DNA from: Hordeum vulgare subsp. vulgare
Taxonomy: Eukaryota; Streptophyta; Magnoliopsida; Poales; Poaceae
NCBI RefSeq assembly: GCF_904849725.1
Contig: NC_058524.1
Location: forward strand, 553,787,763-553,851,762
DNA: 64,000 nt
Direction of reading: 5' to 3'
The notes under the pieces were generated by a model. It saw only the letters and a list, made by a program, of their open reading frames with translations. It had not been told where the DNA came from and searched no databases. The position numbers were made by a program, and so were the translations under genes. This document shows, piece by piece, positions 35,716 to 46,707 of this stretch. Every line of letters starts with the position of its first letter. The first letter of the stretch is position 1.

Positions 35716-36433
35716 TCTCCACTAGTGCAAACTAAAAAGTCTTTAGTCCCTATCCGTTTCTTTCGAGGGACTAAACAGGGACTAGAGGTAGGTCATTAAA
35801 TGACATGCAAAAAGACCATGTTACCCCTATTAATGTACTAGAAGTTATTAAATGACATGCTAAAAGTAAGGGCACTGTTGGAAAAAGTGCTAAAAAAGTC
35901 CCAAAAAGACCCTCCCATAGGGACTTCTTCCTTTAGTCCCAAATACCCTCTTTTAGTACCTAAAAGTCCCTCCTGTTTCTTTCACATGAGACTAAAAGGG
36001 ATTTTTATAGTCCCTACAGCAAAAAGTCCTTGTAAAGAAACTCCCCCTAAATCTTCCTCAAACATGAGGCCACATCGCCAGGTCACGAAATTGCGACCCA
36101 CACGGGTCTCTTAAACCGGCCTCAAACGTCCGGACTCACCGGCACCCTTCATTTCCAGCCCAAATATGAGGCGGATATGGGAGCCGAGACGTCCGGGCAC
36201 GTCCGCCATGTCGGCCTGACGACATGGCCCCACGCGGACGCGTCGAGAAACCCGACGGTCCGACATGCACCTCGACCATCGGCGCGATATGGCGCTGCTC
36301 TTGCTCCCCGCCCGAGGTCGGGGCTAGCTATTTAAGCCGGTCGGCGCTCCTAGCCCTAACTCATCCGCCTCCTCCTTCTCTCCATCGCCACCCGAGCCCG
36401 TCTGCCTCCTCTTGCAGTTCCCTCTTCATCAGG

Positions 36434-36928
36434 ATGGTCCAACGGCTCATCACCACCTATGCGTAGCTCACTCCGGAGCGGCGCCTGCAAATCAAGGCGA
36501 AGATCCAGGATCGTCCTGCCGCCCGCATCACTGCGGGTCTCCCTCCAAACTCGCCGAAGACGGAGGAGGAGGAGCAGCAGCAACAGGAGGAGGAGCAGGC
36601 GAAGGTTATGGAGGAGGAGGACCGTTAGGAGGAGGCTCCTGACTTGAGCATGGCGGAGGCGGAGGCAGTGTTCGTCGTCGCCCAATCGGAGGAGATGGCG
36701 GAGCAGCAGGACATCCTGGATTCCATCCGGGATGAGGACGAGGTGGAAGCCAACCGCCGGCTCATCCGGCAGAGGCAGACGGATGCCGACGCCTTCTTCG
36801 ACGAGCTAGAGAGGGAGATTGAGGCGGAGGAGGCTGCAGCGGAGCAGCCGGAGGGGGCAGAGTTGCGGCAGACGATCATTTATCCGCTGGAGGATACGGA
36901 GATCGTCGACATCTCCGACGAGGTGTAG
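36434..36928 (+). pseudogene. Acidic Glu/Ala-rich protein of the DNA element, two stops
   Basis: A single frame from ATG at 36434 (MVQRLITTYA) to the stop at 36926-36928 would give about 164 residues but has TAG at 36464-36466 and 36626-36628. The remaining open part encodes a highly acidic product with long Glu/Ala runs and no recognised domain, ending DTEIVDISDEV. A TATA-like TATTTAAGCC box at 36329 lies about 100 bases upstream. I do not recognise the family; it resembles short frames carried by repeated wheat DNA elements. Confidence 0.5.
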
Positions 36929-37075
36929 ATAGGTTCTACCTAGTTGTAAATTTCATATCTTGCTTGTTTTTGTATGGATTTGAGGATCCTAATATGAGAT
37001 GTCCGGATGTAGAATGCATTATTTGAGACGTGACCGGTCGATGTCCGCATGCGTTTGAAGGGCCGAATTTGTAAG

Positions 37076-37230
37076 TGTTGAAGGGAATAGGGGGATTGGT
37101 GGAATAGTTGTTGTATTGCTTGAGCCTCATGTGCATATATATAGGAGTACAATGATCAACTTGGAATACAAGGCAAAGTAGGGAAAATCCTAGTCTATCT
37201 CATATTTCCTAATAATCAATATACTCAACA
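37076..37230 (-). repeat. LTR (right-hand end on the element's strand) of the small retroelement
   Basis: On the plus strand the LTR spans TGTTGAAGGGAATAGG to AATATACTCAACA. It is the same length as the LTR at 39435 with few differences, so the insertion is fairly young. A TATATATA box lies at about 37135. Confidence 0.88.
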
Positions 37231-37255
37231 CCCCCACCCCCACCCCCCGGCAGTC

Positions 37256-39420
37256 ACAATGATAGCGACACAAACGGTGAGACTGGAGAAGAATCCGAAG
37301 GTAAGCCGACGGTCATCCCCCTCCCACAGTCATAACGATCGATGCATCGCGGAAGTTGTGGCTGGAGAGGAAACCGACGAGGTTGCTCAAGCAAGGTGGT
37401 AGCCCTTTATGCCGATGTCGAGGTAGCCGAGAGCGTATGGTGGTGTATCCATGGTCGAGGTAGCCGTGCAAAGAACGTCGTGGTCGATGTTGAGTCGGGG
37501 TAGCCGGTGTCGAGGAAGTCGTCGTGGAGCCGCGGGTGCAAGGAGGCGCTGAGTTAGTCATGGGCGCAGTTGTGTCGAAGTAGTGATGCGCCGGGAAGGA
37601 GACGTAGTTGACGACGTGTCGCGCCGGGTTTGCCAAGCTCGGGGACACTTCGAGGCCGAAGGCACGCATCGGTGTTGCCAGCACCGGGCATGCATAGAGG
37701 ATGAAGACGATGTTGACGATGCGTCGCTCCAGGCTTGCCAGGCCTGGGAACACACAGGGAATGAAGGCACGCTTCGGTGTTGCCAGCACCGGGCATGCGT
37801 AGATGAGGGACCTGCACAAGTTGTACGTCATGTCGAGGAGTCGGGGTAGACAACTTCAACGTTGGCGAGGAGGTGGTGTTGGACGAATGACAAAGGGGGT
37901 GGACGTGCGGCACGACTCGGGTGAGCGAGCAGAAGTGGCGCCAAAGGAGAGCGGCGGCGGCGGTGGCAGCGGCGGCGGCGGCTGGGTAGGTACGCGGCAG
38001 CGATGCTCGAAGTAGGCGAGGAAGAACCCGACAGCGTGACAAAGACCGGCATGGACGATGGCGTTCCTGCGTCGAAGCAGACGACACAGAGTATACCACA
38101 GGAAGTCGACGCGTGGGGAAGGCGGAGTGGACCAAGCGCCGCAGCGCTATGGCCCGAAGGGGCGACGAAGCGACAGCGCACGGGTCAGGGTGACAGCGGG
38201 AAGACCTCGGGGCGGTGGCTTAGACCGATTGCCGTAACACGAGGCCCGACAGGGCGAGGTAGCGGCAGTGCGCGGGTTGATGCAGCTGCCACGGAGCGGC
38301 GGCGCTGCGGCCCGAGGGGCGACGTAGCGGCAGCCCATTGCTCGATCGGTGGAGTGGCGTGCTTTACTCGGAATAATCTTCACGGGACCGGCGAAGACGC
38401 GCGCAACCGATTGGCCAGATTGGTCGCATGACGTAGATGAGGTGGATCGCGGACGGGCGGGTGATCAATCCGATCTCACGCGATGTCGGGGACGTTGCTC
38501 GATGCAGGCGGGGTGGCGGCGTCCGAGTTGAGGCCGACCACGACAGTCGCAGCGGAGGCGACGGCAGGCTTGACGCGGCCGACCACGCAACCGATGAGGT
38601 CGACACAGCCGGCGCGGCCGATGCGGCCGGAGCCGGCAGCCGGTAGCTGGCCCGACGCAGGTGGTGAGACATAGGCGACTGGAGTCGGGAGCCGGCCCGA
38701 GGTAGACGACCCGAGGTAGGCGGCGAGGCCGATGCGGCCGGAGCCGGCAGCCGGCCCAAGGCAACTGACGCAGCCGGAGCCGGGTGCCAGCCTGACACAG
38801 GCGGCGAGGCCGATGCGGCCGGAGCCAGCAGTCAGCCCAAGGAAGCTGACGCAGCCGGAGCCGGGTGCTGTCCTGACATAGCTGGCCTGACGCAGGCGGT
38901 GAGGCCGATGCGACCGGAGCCGGTAGCCGGCCCGAGGTAGCCGACGCGGCCGGAGTAGGCAGCCGGTGCGCAACCGTACGAGGCGACGGTGGAGGCGAGT
39001 GATGATGGAGCAGTCCCGGTTGGAAGAGGGCGGCGACAGTCGGTGTAGAACGACGACGGGAAGACGCGCAGTCGACGGCCAGAAGTGACCGCCGCGTCGT
39101 GTGAGGCCGTCGGGTCGGTGTAGAGGCGGATCGCGCCGATGTAGGAGTAGAGGCACGGTTTGCGACGGTGGTGACGGGGGATGCAAAACCGATCTTAGAT
39201 CGAAAAACCAAAAAGAAATAGCGCCTATCAAGAGATCGACATGAGAGAGAAAATCCGGATCAAGAGATTGAGAAAAGACTCTCTTGGACAGCCGGTCAAC
39301 AGGACCGCCGGACAAACCCTAGGTACGAGCGACGCGGCTCCCGACGGCGGTCATGAAAGCCGACCGCCCCGAGGGCGGTGCACGGGGCAAAAGCGGTGGT
39401 GGCGGCTAGGTCAAGAGACT
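37256..39420 (-). other. GC-rich interior of the small retroelement, with internal repeats
   Basis: No recognised protein. It has a pair of about 99-bp direct repeats (GGTGTTGCCAGCACCGGGCA at 37672 and 37771) and a degenerate 80-95 bp tandem repeat of GAGGCCGATGCGGCCGGAGC words (38590-38960). Long frames on both strands exist only because stop codons are rare at this base composition. Its origin, whether captured host DNA or amplified filler, is not decidable by eye. Confidence 0.6.
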
Positions 39421-39434
39421 TGCGGGAGATACCA

Positions 39435-39589
39435 TGTTGAAGGAAATAGATGGATTGATGGAATAGTTGTTGTATTGCTTGAGCTTCATGAGCACATATA
39501 TAAGAGTACAATGATCAACTTGAAATACAAGGCAAGATAGGAGAAATCCTAGTCTACCTCATATTTTCTAATAATCAATATACTCAACA
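39435..39589 (-). repeat. LTR next to the primer site of the small retroelement
   Basis: On the plus strand the LTR spans TGTTGAAGGAAATAGATGG to AATATACTCAACA. The primer binding site TGGTATCT lies immediately left of it on the minus strand. Confidence 0.88.
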
Positions 39590-39757
39590 GTAAGATCCGG
39601 TTGCAGATGCTTTAAGGAATGACATGGTAATGACCAAAATTTACACTCGGACATGATGCATTTTCAAGAGCGCATGAAATCTGCGTACCAATATATTTAG
39701 AAGTAATTTTTTGATCCGACATCTGTACCTTAAACTCTTATACGACTCAAAAATATA

Positions 39758-40002
39758 CTCCATTTGTTCTAAAATGTAAGATTTATTATTTCTTAGGTCA
39801 AAAAATTATATGTTTGAACAAGTTTTTAGGGAATACATCAACTTCTACCAATAAAAAAGAATGTGAAAGTATATTACATGGTGAATCCAATGTTATTCTT
39901 TTGATATTGTATATATTGATAGCTTCTAATGAAAAGCTTGGTCAAAGGTAGAGAAGTCTGACTTAAAAAAAATACCACACCTTATTTATTGGAATAGAGG
40001 AG
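39758..40002. mobile_element. Stowaway-like MITE (degenerate)
   Basis: Left end CTCCATTTGTTCTAAAATGT after TA pairs with the reverse complement of TTATTTATTGGAATAGAGGAG on the right. The GGTCAAA..TTTGAC inner inverted words are typical of one Triticeae Stowaway subgroup. The right TA duplication is altered. Confidence 0.6.
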
Positions 40003-40289
40003 ATACTATATAGTTCAAAAATATATATAATAAATCACTTAGAGAAAGAAGTAAAATTTGAATCCAAATATGACTGTGTGCGACCTATTAAAAATGACAA
40101 ATAGAGCAATAAACAGTTGATGATACTGTAACTTACGATGTACCTTTTTATTTCATTTTTGTAGACATCGCATACAATTATTTTTAAGTTATATAATTTA
40201 TACATACTTGTAAGAAAATAAAATTGTGAATATGATTCCACACACACCCTTCTTCATAGTAAAATATTAAAAATAATATCTAGACAAAA

Positions 40290-40485
40290 AAAAATTCAAA
40301 CTTGGTTGACAGTTCTACTCACATGTGAAGTTTCGTGAAGAAATGACACTTGTGGTATTTCTAGGGAAGAAAATAAAACCGAACTTTCAAATTACCTTAA
40401 ACATGCTCTTTTTTATAGCACCGAATTAGTCATTTATGCCTAGAAAACCACGGATGTCATTTCTTCGCTAAACTCCGCATGCAAG
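40290..40485. repeat. Foldback (inverted-repeat) element, small copy
   Basis: The arm TCACATGTGAAGTTTCGTGAAGAAATGACAC..GTGG (here in two parts near 40320-40355) is inverted at 40450-40490 as CCAC..GATGTCATTTCTTCGCTAAACTCCGCATGC. It is related to the larger element at 41595-42388. Confidence 0.6.
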
Positions 40486-40679
40486 AAGTGTGGAGAGCTC
40501 GACCTTATATGTTACAATTTTTTCTTCAGAATTAGCTGTTTTTCTAAACATATTCTTGATTTTACTAGTCGGGGACGGGTGGAACCATGTTCCAAAATCA
40601 CGTGCATAATTAATTTCATATTTCTTTAAACTGACAGACCAACATATGTCTATAGAGCTCATTTATGTATTTTTTAGAA

Positions 40680-40745
40680 AAAGAGACGTCGCCCCTGTCT
40701 CTGCATCGAGTGATGCATGCAGCATTTTATTTAAGCAAAGACAAA
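40680..40745 (-). mobile_element. LINE 3' tail fragment
   Basis: AAAAAGAGACGTCGCCCCTGT followed by CTGCATCGAGTGATGCATGCAGC reads, on the minus strand, like the GCATGCATC..GATGCAGAG tail of grass LINEs such as the one at 45391. Only the tail is present. Confidence 0.45.
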
Positions 40746-41594
40746 ACATTTTTCGACCAATAGACTAAGAAATCTTTAGGGTGTGATGTAGTGATTCTGT
40801 TTCCACACTCCTAGGTCTATACATACATGCTGGACAACTGAAGACAAGTCCACACAGACCAGGGTTATGGCATACAACTCATAAACAGAGGCAGAAGCGC
40901 CTGTGTATAATTACGCGTACATACATTGATGAGATACTGTCATAGTAGTAGTTATATTTCCTGCTCCTTAAGGCGAGCAAATTAATCATTTGATTCTTAA
41001 GATCTCATCAGCAGGCGAGGGTTCCACCTGTCGCGCTAAAAACAAACAATTCAATTTTTTAGGACACGAATCATCATGTCACAGGCGAAGCTACATTGAG
41101 TTCTTACTACATTTTGCAGAAGACAACAGGAAGCAGCAGTAGGAATATTAAAAATAAAGCCGATCCTTCGCTGCCATCCCTTGCATCAATGCCGCCGAGA
41201 GGCAGCAGAAGGTTGAAAAGCCACATACAACTGCGCCCCGGTGCAGTGACAGCAACTATACCTTGGGACCCCCCCTCTCACTGTCTATCTCGATCTCCCT
41301 TTCTCTCCCTCTCCCTCTCTTCGTCTGAGACCAGCGCGTTGCGGGCAGACTGACCATGGAAGAAACCAGCATGGGAGCAGAAGGGGGTCGGCATTAACAA
41401 GGTAAAAGTGCCCATCTGTTTCGCTCAACAAGGGAAGCGACGGGACAGAGAAATTAATAGCACTTTGGAGGGAGCGTTTTTTCTCATCATGGTATTTTCC
41501 CCTTCCGCTGTAGTGTTAGCTGCAGCTAATCATGACTTGGACTGTTTGGTCATGGTGAAAGAATCTAGTGACTGGTCTTGTGGATGAGGATTTT
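40746..41594. other. Unassigned non-coding stretch
   Basis: No gene or repeat family is recognised. It holds a CTCTCCCTCTCCCTCTCT pyrimidine tract near 41303. The 85-residue frame at 41096-41353 has low-complexity Ser/Pro text and no supporting features. Confidence 0.5.
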
Positions 41595-42388
41595 GAGCTC
41601 TTTGGGTGCCCAGAAACCCTATATAAATAGTAAAATAAAAACTATACCAGTATTTAAAAAAATATCCTGAAATTTTGGGTATCAAACCTGGTCCACCATT
41701 CTACTCATGTGCGAAGTTTCGTGAAAAAATGATATAGGTGGTATTTTAAGTAAAAGAGTCAAAACATTCCGGTATAGAAAAACTGTTTGAATAATGGACC
41801 GTGTTGGAATTAACCACGAGTCCTAGTCCGGCTTGGACTTGGAACCGTCACCGTGTAGGTATAGGATTAGTAGTTGTCTTGGTTAGCTACTATATATACG
41901 TACAAGTACCCCTGTAATATCAACTCAGATCAAAAGAGCAATAGATCAACAGGACCGACAAGGCCCTGCTTTAGCCATCAAATTCCTCTCGTGTTGTCGC
42001 GTGTGTGCGTGTTTAGTATCCGGCGAGATTAACGTGTCTAGGCGTAATCAGCTAGCAAATACGTGATAGCTAGCTAGCATTGAGAAATCGATCCAGCAGC
42101 TTCCTAGGCTGCTTTGGTGTATACGTCCACATCGTTTACGTCTACATCTCCAACCGGTTAGCTTCGGCAAGCTCGGAAAGTACTCGGCTACATCGGCGTC
42201 GAGGTCGGGCCTGTGCTAACAGACCGTAGTCCGTAGGTTGGACTCTATTTTCTTTGCCAAGGATACCAAAGATGTCATTTCTTCATGAAACTTCGAGCGT
42301 AAGTAGAATGAATGACCATGTTTGAAATTTCCTAGTATTTTTTATTTGAATATTCATATAGGATTCACGGGCACCCCAAGAGCTCTTA
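41595..42388. repeat. Foldback element with arms of about 180 bp, holding a solo LTR
   Basis: The outer arm GAGCTCTTTGGGTGCCCAGA at 41595 is inverted at the right end (CGGGCACCCCAAGAGCTC, to about 42386). Inside, TCTACTCATGTGCGAAGTTT..GAAAAAATGA (41700-41730) pairs with TCATTTCTTCATGAAACTTC..GTAAGTAGA (42277-42307). Without the LTR at 41802-42221 the element would be about 370 bp. The size fits a MITE; no target duplication is clear. Confidence 0.65.
41802..42221 (+). mobile_element. 420-bp solo LTR (Copia-like)
   Basis: It starts TGTTGGAATTAACCACGAG and ends GCCTGTGCTAACA, flanked by the perfect duplication GACCG (41797-41801, 42222-42226). A TATATATA box lies at about 41890. It sits in the loop of the foldback element. 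The family is not identified. Confidence 0.88.
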
Positions 42389-43060
42389 TGTATTTACCAT
42401 GATCTTGAAGGAAACAAACAAATGAGCAAGTAGAGTTGTAGATAATGCAGGGGATTTTTTTTTTCAGTAGAAAAAGGACCAGTCACACAGAGTAAACATG
42501 TATCGTTTCAATTTATCAATTTTATCGGATGTCCTCGAAGGGACGAGGCAACGTATATGTGTATGTCCAATTTTATCGGGTGTCCTTGAATGGACGGGCA
42601 ACGAGTAGGATACATCCATGGAGTTTTATTGTGTGTGTAGATATAAATACAACAATTTCATGTCTCTCAAAAAATTGATGAACTATTTTTTTTACAAAAT
42701 ATGTTTGTTCCAGAGAACTGGGAGAAATATACAAACTAAGGAATTCTAAAAATCTAATTGAAAGTATCCCAAAATTGAAAAACTAAACAAGATGCGCAAA
42801 ACAAGTTAACAACAAAATAATCTAAGCGGGTTCACTAAATTGGTAACTATATTTACCATATTTTCTAAAGACAATCATCAATATTCATGTGCTATTTTGC
42901 TTTTTTGGGGACATTTTGTTTCCCTTTTGAATTATTACAATAACCAAGGGATACAATATGAACCTTGTCATACAAGGGAACTGGGTAAAGTTCTCAAAGG
43001 TGAATAGTTTCCTAGCCCCGCCAGTTGGAATGAAATACCACGTTAGAACATCTCTTGAAA
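42389..43060. other. AT-rich non-coding stretch
   Basis: No gene. A direct repeat is visible: TTTTATCGG(A/G)TGTCCT(C/T)GAA(G/T)GGACG at about 42521 and 42572. The rest is AT-rich and unassigned. Confidence 0.5.
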
Positions 43061-44745
43061 CAGGATCTCGTCACGCTTTATATATAAAGCAACAACACAA
43101 AGGTTACATGGTCGAATGATACAATGTGATGAAGTAGTCCTCTAAGAGAGCAGATCCCTAGAAAGAGGCAAACATAAACACACACAATTATGTTGTCAAG
43201 ACGCTAGCACCGGACTAACAGATTACAACACCATGACACACCCTAGGACACCTAGCATCCACAACAATGCCTCAAGAGGGGAACACTAGCACCACCGTTG
43301 CCGAGTCCAAGGTGGAGAAGGGTTTTCACCAGGAGACCGTGACACGGAGAGGAGAACCACGACAACATCTTCAAAAAGATAACGACACCCACATGTGTTG
43401 TTGTCGCCGGTTCCAAAGCGCGGAGCTTTCGCTTGGCAGCTCACCCGTGCCACCATGGGGCACCCAGACCGCAATGAGAATCGGCCTTCAGATCCGGATC
43501 TGGGCAACAACGAGTGTGCCAGACCAACCTCCGCTACACCTCCCGCTGCCCAAGCGACCGAGAAACGAAGCCACCACAACCATCATGAGGCCTGCCAGAA
43601 AGCCACCATGCGGACTACCATCCGGGGCTGCCACCCCGGCATCCATGTCCCTAGTCACCGCCAGCCATCACCATCACAACACGCACACCATGGTGGGAAG
43701 AACAGAAGACAATCCTTCTACTCCTAGCCCGGCATCAGCCATCGGACCTGTGTGGTCGCCTCCACAGTAGGAGGCGTCCACGCCTGCGTCCCCAACCAGT
43801 CCGTGTGGACCGGGTGGAGGGGGACACGACCTAGTAGCTGTCGATGGCCAGCGCCGAGCAAGCCCCAAAACTAGTCCCCAACCATGGTTGAGGCGAGCTC
43901 AGACGCCGCCCATCCGAGGCCATCGGCGTCGCTCCGAACAGTGGCCCAACTCGGACCGACAGCACAACGGGACAACAAAACATGATAGCACAAAAGCGAT
44001 GGCGAGCACCAAAGCGGACTAGGTCACCCCCTTCCCGCTCGCCGTCGACCGCCATCCACCACCACTAGTCAGATCCACGCCGCCGGTCGGAAGAAACCTG
44101 CATCGAGCCACCCCGACTGCCGTAGACCCGGTTCGGCCGCTGCCAACCAAGGTAGCAGCCTTCGCCTCATCGCCGCACGAGGAGCCCCAAGCCGCTCCAC
44201 TGTGTCGGGCGTGCTCTACCGTGCCAGAGCAGGGCCAACACCATGCACCCGTCACCTCTGCGCCCATGCCCTGCGTCGTTCGCCACACCCGTGCCAGATC
44301 TGGCCGAAAAGAAGCCAACACGCCACCTCCAAAGCCGGCCGCCACCACGCCAGGTCGCGAAATCGGCCCTCCTGACGATGCATGTTGCCGCCCCGTGACC
44401 ATTGCCCACAGCCGCCACGCAGCAAGCCCGTGCCCGTGCCACCGCCGTCCGCATCCCCACGCATGTCGCCTCCACCGGTGCCAGCCATCGTGCTGCCGGA
44501 CCCATAGGAGCCCGGTGACCCTCCCGGCCAGGCCGTCCCGCGCCAACCCCAGATCCGAGACAGGGATGAGGACCTGCCCGCCGCCGCCGATATCACCAGA
44601 GCTTTGCCCGGTGGAGCGTTCCGTCGATGGCGGGGGAGGAAGATGGAAGGAGGGGTGAAGAAAGCCGGCGGCTAGGGTTCCCTCTCGGTCGCCCGCAGGG
44701 GTGACGCGGGAGGGGAGGAGGGGGGGGGAGTCTTGAGTGGCCACA
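43061..44745 (-). mobile_element. Possible retroposon: GC-rich body with LINE-like AT tail
   Basis: On the minus strand a GC-rich body (44740 to about 43260, with CTAGCCGCCGGC, GCCGGTGGAGGCGAC and similar text) ends in a tail with TTTGTGTTGTTGCTTTATAT (near 43075-43105). This layout is common to repeated grass retroposons. Frames on both strands are open only through composition and no reverse-transcriptase motif is seen. Target duplications were not found and both limits are approximate. Confidence 0.4.
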
Positions 44746-45390
44746 TCAAAACATAATAAGTTTATTGTATGAGTGTTGATTAATGTTTTATCATTTTTCT
44801 TTATGACAACATTATTCTTTATTTTTGAATAGTAACAACTCACTACCCAATTTTTCTATACATATAATTTTTCCACGTTAACACACCATGCATATATTCT
44901 ACTACATCATCAACCTCGTATACATGTATTTTTTTCAACGCATGTGACCCTTCCCCATCAACAAATCATGCAGTCTGTCACGTCATCAGACTGTCACCTC
45001 ACCATAATTAATCCTCATAATTATTCACGTCATCAACCTATTTATCCACATAATCACTCTTCCCAGTTAACAGTATTCGCAAGACAACATGCAGACTATC
45101 TTCTACGTAATCCGTATTACTATTTTCTCTGACAATGCAAACATACCAACTCAAAAGTATACCATCCGTAATATGCATGGTTGCATGTGAAACACTTTTG
45201 ATTTTCTTTATACAACTTATTATACTCAGAAATTAATTTCTAAAAATACAATGAATAAATAATAAATCATATATAACACTAATTATTTCAGTTCTCATAA
45301 TGTTAATTCAAATATTCATGTTCCACACAACCAGCTTTTACTGAAATATATTGCGACCAGCAAAAACATAGCTTTTAATAAAGTACGAGG
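44746..45390. other. AT-rich spacer
   Basis: No gene. Repeated CACGTCATCA and ATCAACCT words occur between 44905 and 45050, possibly a decayed short repeat. Confidence 0.5.
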
Positions 45391-45700
45391 ATAATTAGCC
45401 AGTGGAAGATGGCGGCGACGACACATGTAAGTGCGTCGGACCGGTTTGTGCCCCGGACCCGGTATGTGGCTCGGTCAGGGTCTCCGCTTTAGATGTTAGG
45501 CTTAGGTGAGAGGTCTGGGTATTTGATCCAGATTGCACACCTTCATTATATGGATAGGAGTAGCGACAGATGTTGCCAAGATGGCGGATTCATGCATATT
45601 GTTGTACTGCTTTGTAAGGTCCTCGAGAATAATCAATAAAATGGCCGCATGCATCTACCAGATGCAGAGGCTAGGGTCATCCTCCTTTTCTATATATATA
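45391..45700 (+). mobile_element. 5'-truncated LINE 3' end
   Basis: The text from GGAAGATGGCGGCGACGACA through GGTCTGGGTATTTGATCC, TAAGGTCCTCGAGAATAAT and GCCGCATGCATC..CAGATGCAGAGGC to TCATCCTCCTTTT is the characteristic 3' end of a Triticeae LINE. It is followed by a (TA)n run at 45693-45708. Only about 300 bp are present, as is usual for 5'-truncated copies. Confidence 0.75.
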
Positions 45701-46705
45701 TATATATTTGCAACGTCCGAACTCAATTAGCATTTATTTGCAATAGTCCTCCCTTGTTCTTCCGGTTTCTCTACCTCGTATGCTAGCTTAATTTTCTTCT
45801 GGGAGCGTAGTAGTACGTCAACAATATGCACATGCTAATTGGGCCGGGGCGAGACTTTATTTTCCTCCGAAAAGAATGAACTATACAACGTTGATCTAGA
45901 GCAGTACAAGATATGCAGGCTTGCTGCAGGCAGTCGACCTTAAGAAAGAAACTGCTCAGAGCTAACAAACAAAGGGTTATCATGGACCATTTCATGTGTG
46001 ACGCTTGAAACTGTATGTTGGCATTGGCAGCGTCATATGGCTGACAAGTAAACATGTCTTCACTGTGTGAATATAAAGTTAATCTGGTACGATTTTTTCA
46101 ATGAAACCATCATTTGAACAGCATATATTCTACTGACAAATCATCATTACCGAATAGACCAATATTACAGCTTGGACTAATGCTACTAGCTAATAGACCA
46201 TTATTAGCATAACTATCAACAATATATTAAGATTAATTTATTTGATAAATAATAATTGACTGAAGCGATAGTAGATAATGTCTACTGCCCAAAATAATTT
46301 ATCTTGATGTATAAACCTGGAAAAGGTACCCAAACTAAAGGCTAAGAAAAGAGCTAAAGCTTAAGCGTAGGAGGCAAGAGGAAAAGAGCAAACTTTAAGC
46401 GCCTCTTTTGTTACTTTGATCATTGCATCTGTAATCAGCGGCGGGCAAAGATTAAAGAAACCGTACTAGGACAAAGGCATAGTTCATATAGGCCATTAAT
46501 TAGGTTTGTGCAATCATGCTATCTTTGGCTCTTCTCTCTAACTTTCTCATGTTAATCCATGCAAATTGGACATGGACATGGATAGGTATACAGTTCCATG
46601 TCTCGTGATTCTTAACTAGCTGAAAGAACACTGCATTTGCCATCGGGGCAAAGGTAGCATCATGAGCTTCACACACATCCTTGAAAGGGTTCTCTCTCCG
46701 GGTTT
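45701..46705. other. Unassigned AT-rich spacer
   Basis: No gene is supported. The stretch near 46320-46390 has repeated AAGAGCTAAAGCTTAAGCG / AAGAGCAAACTTTAAGCGCC words. No family recognised. Confidence 0.5.
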
Positions 46706-46707
46706 AG

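Larger units (their letters stand above)
24716..35727 (+). mobile_element. CACTA (En/Spm) transposon, 11.0 kb, complete ends
   Basis: The ends are CACTAGTAGAAAA and TTTCTCCACTAGTG, flanked by the 3-bp duplication CAA (24713-24715, 35728-35730). Subterminal arrays of inverted CCGGT..TAAAGG words lie at both ends. Three genes run on the plus strand: a small coiled-coil membrane protein, a TNP2-type transposase, and a TNP1-like protein fused to an Ulp1-type protease domain. The transposase has one frameshift, and the second gene has a frameshift and one nonsense codon, so this copy is probably no longer autonomous but decayed only recently. Confidence 0.93.
24674..36047. mobile_element. Harbinger/Tourist-like MITE split by the CACTA element
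   Basis: The left end GGCCCTATTTCTTTAAAAAG at 24674 pairs with the reverse complement of AGGACTTTTT..GTAAAGAAACTCCCCC at the right end (36047). Both are flanked by TAA (24671-24673, 36048-36050), which fits the 3-bp duplication of Harbinger-type MITEs. Without the CACTA insertion (24716-35727) the element is about 360 bp, rich in TAAAAAGTCCC and GGGACTTTT words, with further inner inverted copies. Confidence 0.6.
37076..39589 (-). mobile_element. Small non-autonomous LTR retroelement (155-bp LTRs), minus strand
   Basis: Two 155-bp LTRs (37076-37230 and 39435-39589) are flanked by the perfect duplication GTAAG (37071-37075, 39590-39594). On the minus strand the LTR reads TGTTGAGTATATTGATTATT and is followed by TGGTATCTCCCGC (39434 down), like the initiator tRNA-Met primer site of Copia elements. 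A G-rich polypurine tract (GGGGGGTGGGGGTGGGGG) precedes the other LTR at 37231-37255. The 2.2-kb interior is very GC-rich and has no gag or pol. The size and short LTRs resemble TRIM/LARD-type elements. Confidence 0.88.
36051..39610 (+). mobile_element. Unclassified DNA-element remnant (hAT-like right end) with retroelement insertion
   Basis: A GC-rich segment with ACGTCCGG and GGACGTCCG type words (36120-36260) precedes a degenerate gene, and its right end, split by the LTR element at 37076-39589, reads AAGATCCGG..GCAGATGCTTTAA. The inverse, AAAGCATCTGC, resembles the AGAGCATCTCC ends of grass hAT-type elements. The left limit is uncertain; it is taken as the end of the MITE at 36047. No matching target duplication was found. 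Confidence 0.45.

Noticed and set aside
36356..36685. Leu-rich minus-strand 109-codon frame
   Set aside because: It is the complement of GAG-rich codons of the degenerate acidic ORF on the plus strand.
38465..39315. Frames of 248 and 279 codons inside the small retroelement
   Set aside because: Low-complexity Arg/Pro/Leu text from GC-rich repeats, open in several frames, with no domain.
41096..41353. 85-codon frame as a small gene
   Set aside because: Ends in a CT-repeat-derived Ser/Leu tract; no promoter, domain or splice support.
43267..44843. Host gene in the GC-rich block
   Set aside because: Frames up to 274 codons exist on both strands but all are compositional; the block has a retroposon-like tail and no domain.
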